Source of the DNA: an uncultured Oscillospiraceae bacterium
GTDB lineage: Bacteria > Bacillota > Clostridia > Oscillospirales > Oscillospiraceae
Direction: 5' to 3'
Assembly (NCBI GenBank): GCA_947626905.1
Contig: CANQUE010000012.1
Location: 1-49,094, forward strand
DNA: 49,094 nucleotides
The notes under the pieces were generated by a model. That model saw nothing but the letters and a program-made list of their open reading frames with translations. It searched no databases and was not told the DNA's origin. Of the stretch, positions 6,870 to 15,228 are shown piece by piece. Both the position numbers and the translations under genes were made by a program. The stretch's first letter is position 1. Each line of letters starts with the position of its first letter.

Positions 6870-9491
6870 TCATCCCACGGCCGGGCCGCCGGCTTTCACC
6901 AGCGCCATGGCGGAGATGGGCGCCACCGTCACGGACCCGTCGGTGATCGTATCCAGCGTTTCCGTGCCGGCGTGCTCGCCGTCCACGCACACGTTCCAGG
7001 TCCCCTCAGGGAGGGTGATCTGCTGGGCGTCGCCGCTGGCGTTGAACACGATGAACAGCCCGTCGGACACTTCCCCGTTCACGCCGCCGTTGATCTGCAT
7101 GGTGACCACGCCCGCCGGCAGATCCTCCACCGCCGTCACGTTCTCCTGCACCTGTTCGGCGCTGGTGAGCCGCAGAGCGCCATGGGCCTTGCGGAAGGCG
7201 ATGAGGCCCTTATAGTACTCATAGACGGCGCTGTATTCCTCTTCCTCCAGCGTGGCCCACTTCAGGCAGTTGACGCTGTCGGAGGCGTTGTAGCTGTTCT
7301 CATTGAAGGACCCGTCGTCGTTGGTCTTCGTGCGGAGCATCTCCTCGCCCGCCTGCATGAAGGGGATGCCCTCCGCCGTCATGTAGATGGCCGCCGCCAG
7401 GTTGTTCATGCGGATCATATCCTCCCGGGAGGCGTCCGGCACCGCCAGGGCGATGCGGTCGATCAGGGTGTTGTTGTCGTGGCAGGAGGCATAGTTGACC
7501 GTCTGGCTCGGGGTCTTGCACCAGCTGGTCAGGCCCGTGAAGCATTCCTGGATCGTCCTCTCCTTCCCCGGCGCGCCGGACACGAAGCCGGGATCATGGT
7601 TGAACACGCTGCCCTTGATGGCGTCGCGGATGGTATCGCTGAAGTAGGCGAAGCCGGGCGTTTCGGTGGAGTTGACCTGAGTGGCCAGCGTCACGCCGGT
7701 CTTGGTCACCTTGGTGTCCATGGTCCAGCCCTCGCCGTAGAAGATCACGTTGGGATGGTCCTTGTGCACCTCTTCCACGATCTGGTTCACCGTTTCCGTA
7801 TCCAGGATGCCCACCAGGTCAAAGCGGAAGCCGTCGATGTGGTACTCGTCCGCCCAGTATTTGACGGAGTCCACGATGTATTTGCGCACCATGCTCCGCT
7901 CGGACGCGGTGTCGTTGCCGCAGCCGGAGGCGTTGGAATAGCTGCCGTTTTCGTCGATGCGGGAGAAATATCCCGGCACGATCTGGTTGAAGCAGAACGA
8001 CTCCGCGCTCTGCACGTGGTTGTACACCACATCCATCACCACGCTGATGCCGTTCTCATGCAGCGCCTGCACCATCTGCTTCATCTCGCTGACGCGGACG
8101 GCGCCGTCGTAGGGATCGGTGGAATAGGAGCCCTCCGGCACGTTGTAGTTCACCGGATCATAGCCCCAGTTGAACTGGTCCTCGTCCAGGCGGGTCTCAT
8201 CCACGGAGCCGAAGTCATAGACCGGCAGCAGATGCACATGGGTGACGCCCAAGTCCTTGATATGATCCAGGCCGGTGGGAACGCCGCCGGGGGTCTTGGT
8301 GCCGGTCTCCGTCAGGCCGAGGAATTTGCCGGCGTTCTGGATGCCGGAGTCCTCATCGACGGACAGATCCCGCACATGCAGCTCATAGATGATCGCGTCG
8401 TTGTAGGTCAGCCCCGCGTTGGGGTCGGCGTCCTCCTCCCAGCCCTCCGGGTCGGTGGACCCCAGGTCGATGACCATGGCGCGCTGGCCGTTGACGCCGG
8501 TGGTCCGGGCATAGGGGTCGCAGGCCTCGTTCACCTGGCCCGCCACCTCCACCGAATAGGTGTAGTAGGTCCCGTTCAGGTCGCCCTCTTTTTCCGCCAC
8601 CCAGGTGCCGTTGGCGTCCGCCTGCATGGGCAGCTGTTCGATGAGGTCGTCCTCCCCGGCGGCGCCGCCGGTATAGAGGTTGACCGACACAGACTGGGCC
8701 GTGGGGGCCCAGACCCGGAAGGTGGTCTTCTCTTCCGTCCAGACAGCGCCCAGATCGTCGCCGGTATAGGTGTATTCCTGCTCAAAGCTCTCGGTAGAAA
8801 ATACGCTGGGCATGGTGATCCGATACTCCGTTCCGTCATATACGAGCTGGTACGTCTGTACGTCGTCCAGCTCCTCCCCCAGGGTCAGGATATACTCCGT
8901 GTCCCCGGCCTGTTCCGCCGACGCGACGGACACGGCCGTCCCGTCCGCGGCGCACACCTGGAACACATCCGCCGGCTCGCCATCCACGGCTCCCGTCGTC
9001 GTGACGGTGACCGTGCCGGCGTCCGCGTCGTACTGAGCGCCGGACACCAGCACGCCGGTGACGACGTCATCCCCGTCCTCCCGGGTGTATCCTTCCACGC
9101 CGGACTTCACATAGATGTGTACGGTCCCGGCCGTCACGTCCGGCAGCTCGATGAACTGGTCGGCGTTCACATCCTTCGCCGCCCAGCCGCTGCCGCCCTG
9201 GCGGACGATGAATCCCAGCTTGGTGACGCCCGCCGGCAGCGGTATGGTGGCCACCATCTGGCCGTCCTCCTCGGCGAAGGGATAGCCGGCCCCGTCCTTT
9301 CCGTCGGCCCAGGCCCAGACATCCCAGTCGTCATATTCCCCGTCGGGCCGGTCGTAGTGCAGCTTGACCACTACGCCGTCCCCATCCGCCAGCGCGGGCA
9401 CCATCCCTCCGGCCGCCACCGCCACCAGCAGGATCAGCGCCAGGATCGCGCTGCCGGCGCGTCTGAACATATGTTTGCAGTTAGATCTCAT
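6870..9491 (-). CDS. pulA: Secreted type I pullulanase (CBM41 - CBM48 - GH13_14)
   Basis: The ATG at 9491 follows GGAGGGG and opens a signal peptide (hydrophobic stretch near residues 12-33, likely cut after ALA near 35). The upstream 46-codon extension is Arg-rich with no ribosome site and was rejected. The 873-aa protein has a CBM41 starch-binding domain (KLHYDRPDGEYDDWDVWAW), an Ig-like segment, a CBM48 segment (FRVWAPTAQSVSVNLY), then GH13: the pullulanase signature FNWGYDP, DVVYNH, GFRFDLVGIL (nucleophile Asp), FYGEGW (acid/base Glu) and SCHDNNT. It cuts alpha-1,6 branches of pullulan and amylopectin outside the cell. No LPXTG anchor or C-terminal TM is seen, so it is probably released or held by sugar binding. 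It lies downstream of the maltodextrin importer on the same strand, with a hairpin between, and may have its own promoter. Confidence 0.93.
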   Translation of the reverse strand: MRSNCKHMFRRAGSAILALILLVAVAAGGMVPALADGDGVVVKLHYDRPDGEYDDWDVWAWADGKDGAGYPFAEEDGQMVATIPLPAGVTKLGFIVRQGGSGWAAKDVNADQFIELPDVTAGTVHIYVKSGVEGYTREDGDDVVTGVLVSGAQYDADAGTVTVTTTGAVDGEPADVFQVCAADGTAVSVASAEQAGDTEYILTLGEELDDVQTYQLVYDGTEYRITMPSVFSTESFEQEYTYTGDDLGAVWTEEKTTFRVWAPTAQSVSVNLYTGGAAGEDDLIEQLPMQADANGTWVAEKEGDLNGTYYTYSVEVAGQVNEACDPYARTTGVNGQRAMVIDLGSTDPEGWEEDADPNAGLTYNDAIIYELHVRDLSVDEDSGIQNAGKFLGLTETGTKTPGGVPTGLDHIKDLGVTHVHLLPVYDFGSVDETRLDEDQFNWGYDPVNYNVPEGSYSTDPYDGAVRVSEMKQMVQALHENGISVVMDVVYNHVQSAESFCFNQIVPGYFSRIDENGSYSNASGCGNDTASERSMVRKYIVDSVKYWADEYHIDGFRFDLVGILDTETVNQIVEEVHKDHPNVIFYGEGWTMDTKVTKTGVTLATQVNSTETPGFAYFSDTIRDAIKGSVFNHDPGFVSGAPGKERTIQECFTGLTSWCKTPSQTVNYASCHDNNTLIDRIALAVPDASREDMIRMNNLAAAIYMTAEGIPFMQAGEEMLRTKTNDDGSFNENSYNASDSVNCLKWATLEEEEYSAVYEYYKGLIAFRKAHGALRLTSAEQVQENVTAVEDLPAGVVTMQINGGVNGEVSDGLFIVFNASGDAQQITLPEGTWNVCVDGEHAGTETLDTITDGSVTVAPISAMALVKAGGPAVG

Positions 9492-9627
9492 TGCCCCTCC
9501 TTTGGCTTTCCTTGAAAGTCTTCTCTTCCCCCGGCCGCGGCTGCCGTTTCGGCCCGCCCGCGGCCGGGCCAGGTTTTTGCCGTTCGCGCCTTCACGGCGG
9601 AGGCGCGGACGGCGGGTCCATACCGAC

Positions 9628-9663
9628 AATGGGGCTGTGACCGGTCACGGCCACAGCCCCATT
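9628..9663 (-). terminator. Hairpin after malK
   Basis: A perfect 12-bp stem (AATGGGGCTGTG, 9628-9639, with 9652-9663) stands about 70 bases past the malK stop. No U run follows, so it may be a terminator aided by Rho or an mRNA end. The rest of 9492-9730 is GC-rich with no gene that I can support. Confidence 0.45.
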
Positions 9664-9730
9664 TCCCTGCGGCGCTTCGCCGCCGTGTTCCAGCGCAGCG
9701 CCGCTATTGCTTTTCCGACAGCCTGCCGTC

Positions 9731-10852
<1,122 letters not shown>

Positions 10853-10873
10853 TATCCTTATGCTCCTTTCAAA

Positions 10874-11737
10874 TCAGCCTTTGACGGCGCCGCCGGTGAC
10901 GCCTTCAACGTAGTACTTCTGCAGGCACAGGAACAGGACCGTTACCGGAACGGCCACGATCACGCCGCCGGCGCAGAAGGTGGTGTACATCCTGGCGATC
11001 TGGTCATTGGTCAGCCAGCTGTACATACCGACAGCCACGTTGTAGCCGGAGGATGTGCCGAACGCCACATACCGGGCGAAGACGAAGTCGCCCCAGGGGC
11101 CCATGAAAGCGGTCAGGATGGTGTAGATGACGATGGGCTTTGCCAGAGGCAGGATGATCTTATACAGCACCTGGAACCGGGTCGCCCCGTCCACACGGGC
11201 CGCTTCGTCCAGCGACTTGGGGATGGTATCGAAAAAGCCCTTGGACACATAGTACCCCATGCCGGAGGAGGCCACGCCCACCAGGATCAGGCCGGGCACG
11301 GCGTTGGCCTGGGTCAGACCCAGGTCGCTGAGCACACGGTACAGGATGATCATGGTCAGCATCCCGGGGAACATGCCCAGGATCAGCATGAAGCGCATCA
11401 TCGGGCCGCGCAGCTTGAAGCGGAAACGGGAGAGGGTGTAGCTCATGCACAGCTGGATGACCGTGATGAGCACCGCGGAGGCCAGCGCGATGATGAAGGT
11501 GTTCAGATACCACCGCTTGAAGTCGGAGTTCCAGAGGTTTATGTAGTTCTGCAGGCCCCACTCATGGGGGATGACGTAGCCCACCTGGTAAGTGGACTCC
11601 ACCCGGAAGGACTGCAAAACGATGAAGATGAAGGGGAGCAGCCAGATAACGCTGATGATAATGAGGAGAATATAGATGGTGGTGTTGCTGATCCGGTTCA
11701 GGGTCCGCAGACCCATATGACGTTTTTCATTCATCAC
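10874..11737 (-). CDS. malG: Maltodextrin ABC permease, MalG type
   Basis: The 287-aa integral membrane protein has about six TM segments and the EAA loop EAARVDGATRFQVLYKIILPLAKP-like motif near 190 that docks the ATPase. It has two consecutive ATGs (11735-11737 and 11732-11734) and overlaps the malF stop by 4 bases. It forms the heterodimeric channel with MalF. The family assignment is firm; maltodextrin as substrate is inferred from the surrounding starch enzymes and the binding protein. Confidence 0.9.
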   Translation of the reverse strand: MMNEKRHMGLRTLNRISNTTIYILLIIISVIWLLPFIFIVLQSFRVESTYQVGYVIPHEWGLQNYINLWNSDFKRWYLNTFIIALASAVLITVIQLCMSYTLSRFRFKLRGPMMRFMLILGMFPGMLTMIILYRVLSDLGLTQANAVPGLILVGVASSGMGYYVSKGFFDTIPKSLDEAARVDGATRFQVLYKIILPLAKPIVIYTILTAFMGPWGDFVFARYVAFGTSSGYNVAVGMYSWLTNDQIARMYTTFCAGGVIVAVPVTVLFLCLQKYYVEGVTGGAVKG

Positions 11738-13272
11738 TGGTAATCCTCCTCGTTCTTAATGGACGGCAGCACATTGTAGACCACCAGGGAGATGAACGCC
11801 ACTACCACGAACACCATGATGCCGACCACAGACGCCAGATAGTACTGGGACTCCGCGCCGGTGGTGATCTTGAACAGCCACGTGATCAGCAAGTCCGTGT
11901 AGCCCACGGAGCCCGCCGCGCCCGAAGCCGCCGGGTTCGTCGGCGCGCCTCCGGTCAGCAGGTAGATGACGTTGAAGTTGTTCATGTTGCCGGTGAAGCT
12001 GGTGAGCAGATAGGGGCCGGTGATGAACAGCATATAGGGCAGCGTGATCTTCCGGTACTGCTGCCAGGCGTTGGCGCCGTCGATGCGGGCGGACTCGTAA
12101 AGGTCCGCGGGGATGTTCATCAGGATACCGGTGGTGATCAGCATCAGGTAGGGGATGCCGACCCAGATATTGATCACGATGACCGATATACGGGCCCATG
12201 TGGGGTTCTCCCAGAACGGCAGCGGTTCTTTGATCCACCCCAGATTCAGCAGCGACAGGTTGATCAGACCGTTGCGGGCGAACATCTTGCCCACATACAG
12301 CAGGGAGATGAACTGGGGGATGGCCACGGTCATGACCAGGATGGTCCGCCACATCTTCTTCAGGCGGATGCCCTTCTTGTTGATCATCATGGCCACGCCC
12401 ATGCCCAGGAAATAGTTGGTGAAGGTGGCCAGGAAGGCCCAGATCAGCGTCCAGACCAGGATCTCGCCGAAGGTGGCGGAATAGGACTGGCCGCCGCCGG
12501 AGCCGGCCGACCAGGACAGCAGCGTGTTGAAGTTGTCCAGGCCCACCCAGGTGAACAGGTTGTTGGAGAAGCCGTTGTGGGCGCCGTCGTAGTTGGTGAA
12601 GGCCACCAGCACCATGAACACGATGGGCATGACGGTGAACACCATGATGCCGGTCATGGGCAGGGCAAGCAGCGTGGCGTGGAAGTTTTCGTCCACCATG
12701 GAGCGCAGATCGTCCTTGCTCCCCTTCAGCTTCTTGCCGGAGCGCAGGATCTGCTCGGAGATCTTGTTCTGCTTCACGTTCACCCGCCAGGTGTAGATGA
12801 AGGCGATGATGAAGAAGATGGTGAGCACGCCGTACAGCAGGATCTTGAAGGAGTTGTCGTGATAGACGGTGGTATAGGTGTCCAGGACCAGGTTGTACTC
12901 GCTGGTGGGGCCCAACTTGCCCAGGGAGGGCAGCAGGCTCAGCCAGTGCCCGCCGGCCACCACCATGTAGCCGATGAATACGACCTCAAAAAGCAAAAAC
13001 AGCAGTCCGCGCAGGGCCTGACCCCGGGCCAGGCTGCCGAACCCCATGATGACAAAGGAAATTTTTGTCTTCCAGTCGCCTTTTACGAAGGTGGCGCAGA
13101 TGTCCTGGATCTCCCGAACGACCGTCAGGCCGGCTGCCTTAAGCAGATTCCACAGCTTGATGAACAGGCCGGCGATGGCACGGGGGATGCCATAGAAGAA
13201 GGAGCCGATTTTGTAGCCAATTCTCTGCCCCTTGGATAAACGCAGGAATTCCAGGTCGCTATAGTGTTTCAT
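11734..13272 (-). CDS. malF: Maltodextrin ABC permease, MalF type with long N-terminal part
   Basis: The ATG at 13272 sits after AGGGGTGAT; a TTG at 13287 would lie on top of that site and was rejected. The 512-aa protein is longer than the ~300 aa of simple sugar permeases. The first ~200 residues hold additional TM segments and a loop (LSLLPSLGKLGPTSEY), as in MalF of enterics, then the transport core with YESARIDGANAWQQYRKITLPYM as EAA loop near 400. It forms the channel with MalG. A terminator-like hairpin separates it from malE, probably lowering permease level relative to binding protein. Confidence 0.9.
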   Translation of the reverse strand: MKHYSDLEFLRLSKGQRIGYKIGSFFYGIPRAIAGLFIKLWNLLKAAGLTVVREIQDICATFVKGDWKTKISFVIMGFGSLARGQALRGLLFLLFEVVFIGYMVVAGGHWLSLLPSLGKLGPTSEYNLVLDTYTTVYHDNSFKILLYGVLTIFFIIAFIYTWRVNVKQNKISEQILRSGKKLKGSKDDLRSMVDENFHATLLALPMTGIMVFTVMPIVFMVLVAFTNYDGAHNGFSNNLFTWVGLDNFNTLLSWSAGSGGGQSYSATFGEILVWTLIWAFLATFTNYFLGMGVAMMINKKGIRLKKMWRTILVMTVAIPQFISLLYVGKMFARNGLINLSLLNLGWIKEPLPFWENPTWARISVIVINIWVGIPYLMLITTGILMNIPADLYESARIDGANAWQQYRKITLPYMLFITGPYLLTSFTGNMNNFNVIYLLTGGAPTNPAASGAAGSVGYTDLLITWLFKITTGAESQYYLASVVGIMVFVVVAFISLVVYNVLPSIKNEEDYQ

Positions 13273-13295
13273 CAGATCACCCCTCAATAAGAAAA

Positions 13296-13325
13296 TTGGT
13301 CGGAGCCATTGCTGGCTCCGACCAA
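13296..13325 (-). terminator. Attenuating terminator between malE and malF
   Basis: A perfect 13-bp stem (TTGGTCGGAGCCA, 13296-13308, with 13313-13325) and TTGC loop is followed on the minus strand by TTTTCTTATT, just before malF. Partial read-through would give much binding protein and less permease, a common arrangement in maltose operons. Confidence 0.8.
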
Positions 13326-13382
13326 CTGCCGAAATTTCAGGTCAGGCCAAAGTTTTCATTCAGACTGCCTTTACGGGCCAAC

Positions 13383-14981
13383 TCAGCCCGCGGGGACCAG
13401 GGTCACTTCGCCGGAGGCGGCGTCCAGCTGCACGTAGTAGGTGCCAGCCTCTTCCACAACGAAGTTGTCGGCGGGGAAGGCCACGTCCCAGGCCTTGCCC
13501 TGACGGCACTTGAACTCGGTGCCGGCCTCCATCTCGAAGGCGTCGTTGGAGGTCCAGATGTCGCCGTCGGCGGTCATGGGCAGGTCGGCATCCCAGTTGG
13601 TGCCGGCCACGGTGCCGATAACGGTGAAAGCGTTGCGCACCTCGTCGGTCATCTCGAACACGGCGGCGATGCTGTCCTCATACTTCTGCAGGGCGGCCTT
13701 CAGAGCGTCGTCAGAGCCGTCGCTGGCCTTGATGTCGGTGGTGATGACCTTGGCGATATCCCACCAGGAGCCGTGGATGTTGGGCTGCATGACAGAGTAT
13801 TCATTCTGAGCGTCAAGAGCAGCAAGCGCGGGGTTCTCCTGGGTCAAGGGGTCGTCATGTGCTTCCTTGTTGGAGGGGCCCCAGCCAAATTCCTCAACAC
13901 GCTGGAGCTGGCAGTCCTTGCCGGTCAGGTACTGGGCCAGCTGGTTCAGGGCAGCGCCCTTCACAGGATCCTCCTGGGGCTTGACGGCCAGGAGCTTGCA
14001 GCCACGGTAGGAGCCGATGTGATACTCGGCGCCGTCTACCTCGAAGGAGGGCAGGTCGGCCACGCCAAAGTTGTCGCCCAGCTGGTCAAGGATGGTGGCA
14101 TAGTTCCAAGTGCCGGTCACGACGACGGCGGAGCCGCTGGCGAAGTCGGCGTTGCCGGAGTTCACATAGATGGGGCTGGAGACCAGCTTGTAGATGCCCT
14201 TGGCGGCGATCAGGCCCGCGTCGGAGTTGAAGTCATCGTCGATGGCGATGAAGTTGCCCTGGTCGTCGGTGATCCAGTCGGAGTGGCAGCCGGTGCCGAA
14301 GAAGAAGCCGGCGTTGTACCAGGCGTTCTCCAGCTCATAGGAGATGTTCTTGCCCGCGGCCTCGCAGTCGGCGATGATGGCCTCCAGGCTGTCCACGTCC
14401 TCCTCGGGGACGACGGACTTGTCGTAGTACATGAAGTAGCCGTTATCGGCGGTCAGAGGATAGGCGTAGTAATCCTCGCCGGCCTGAGCGGCCAGAACGG
14501 AACCGGCGGTGTTGTTGTCCTTGACGAAGGTGGCAGCGGCCTGGCCCAGCTTGGTCAGCGCGTTGGCCTGGATCAGACGGGACAGCTGGTCCTGGGCGAA
14601 GAAGTACAGGTCAGCGCCCGCGGACACGTCCAGGATCATGTTGCTGGCCGCGTCGGCCTCGGAAACGGGCTCCACGGTGGCGTTGATGGTGATGCCCAGC
14701 TCGTTGGAGCTGTTGAAGGCGTCGACCTGGCTCTTGGTCAGGTCCACAGCGGCGTCGGGCGCCCAGATGGTCACATCATAGGTGCCGGCCAGCTCGCTGC
14801 CAGCGCCGGCAGCCTCAGCGGGAGCGGCTTCTCCGCCCTCGGCAGGAGCGGCTTCCCCACCCTCGGCGGGAGCGGCCGCGCCGCCGCCGTCAGCGGGAGT
14901 GCTGGCATTGTCACCGCCGCCGCAGGCGGCCAGCGACAGCACCATCAGCGCCGCCAGCAGGATCGCAAGAATCTTTTTCAT
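13383..14981 (-). CDS. malE: Maltodextrin-binding lipoprotein with C-terminal SusE-like starch-binding module
   Basis: The 532-aa protein starts with a lipoprotein signal (LSLAAC, Cys20), then an Ala/Pro/Glu/Gly linker with short repeats (about 36-56), then a family 1 solute-binding core (YDVTIWAPDAAVDLTKSQVDAF onward, in pieces). The last ~90 residues (from about 445, VIGTVAGTNWDADLPMT ... EFKCRQGKAWDVAF) resemble the small beta-sandwich starch-binding modules of SusE/SusF. That would let the receptor grip polysaccharide as well as present oligosaccharides to MalFG. AGGAGGT precedes the ATG. It is the first gene of the importer operon and has its own strong promoter. Family assignment is firm; the SusE-like call is from recognised motif pattern only. 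Confidence 0.9.
   Translation of the reverse strand: MKKILAILLAALMVLSLAACGGGDNASTPADGGGAAAPAEGGEAAPAEGGEAAPAEAAGAGSELAGTYDVTIWAPDAAVDLTKSQVDAFNSSNELGITINATVEPVSEADAASNMILDVSAGADLYFFAQDQLSRLIQANALTKLGQAAATFVKDNNTAGSVLAAQAGEDYYAYPLTADNGYFMYYDKSVVPEEDVDSLEAIIADCEAAGKNISYELENAWYNAGFFFGTGCHSDWITDDQGNFIAIDDDFNSDAGLIAAKGIYKLVSSPIYVNSGNADFASGSAVVVTGTWNYATILDQLGDNFGVADLPSFEVDGAEYHIGSYRGCKLLAVKPQEDPVKGAALNQLAQYLTGKDCQLQRVEEFGWGPSNKEAHDDPLTQENPALAALDAQNEYSVMQPNIHGSWWDIAKVITTDIKASDGSDDALKAALQKYEDSIAAVFEMTDEVRNAFTVIGTVAGTNWDADLPMTADGDIWTSNDAFEMEAGTEFKCRQGKAWDVAFPADNFVVEEAGTYYVQLDAASGEVTLVPAG
14814..14876 (-). repeat. Short tandem repeat coding the malE linker
   Basis: 24-base units encoding APAEGGEA occur two and a half times in the lipoprotein linker of malE, directly after the lipid-anchored N-terminus. 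Likely a flexible tether whose copy number could vary between strains. Confidence 0.7.
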
Positions 14982-15029
14982 GTTTTTACCTCCTAAGAAT
15001 TTTGTGATTTCTGCGTTTAATAGGTCATT

Positions 15030-15070
15030 ATCCCCGCAAGGCGGGGATACGAAAGGGGGGCCCCCCTTTC
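15030..15070 (-). promoter_or_regulatory. Paired GC hairpins in the malE leader
   Basis: Two adjacent inverted repeats, GAAAGGGGGG/CCCCCCTTTC (15051-15070) and ATCCCCGC/GCGGGGAT (15030-15048), lie in the transcript leader between promoter and ribosome site. They may protect the 5' end of a highly expressed mRNA or act as an attenuator; there is no U run after either. Confidence 0.5.
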
Positions 15071-15088
15071 AACCTGTCAACTTCCACA

Positions 15089-15117
15089 ATTATATCAATT
15101 TATTTTGTCATTGTCTA
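15089..15117 (-). promoter_or_regulatory. Promoter of the malEFGK operon
   Basis: On the minus strand -35 TAGACA (15112-15117), a 17-base spacer and a perfect -10 TATAAT (15089-15094) stand about 108 bases before the malE ATG, in an AT-rich island of the intergenic region 14982-15228. Confidence 0.8.
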
Positions 15118-15190
15118 CAAAACAGCCCGCATTTTTTCACCACTGATTTGCACAAAAAATATGAAAGAAATTTATGCAGTTTTTTTGCGC

Positions 15191-15222
15191 CTCCGGCCGG
15201 CGCCTCGAAGCGCCGGCCGGAG
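15191..15222 (-). terminator. Strong hairpin after the galactanase gene
   Basis: A perfect 13-bp GC stem (CTCCGGCCGGCGC, 15191-15203, with 15210-15222) begins 7 bases after the stop at 15229. On the minus strand it is followed by GCGCAAAAAA rather than U, so it is not a classic intrinsic terminator. Confidence 0.5.
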
Positions 15223-15228
15223 AGTGTT

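Noticed and set aside
6972-9515. 847-codon plus-strand frame opposite the pullulanase
   Set aside because: Mirror of third-position GC in the pullulanase gene; composition is Val/His/Gly-rich and no motif is found.
15032-15070. GC hairpins before malE as a terminator of the galactanase operon
   Set aside because: They lie downstream of the malE promoter and have no U run, so a leader element fits better.
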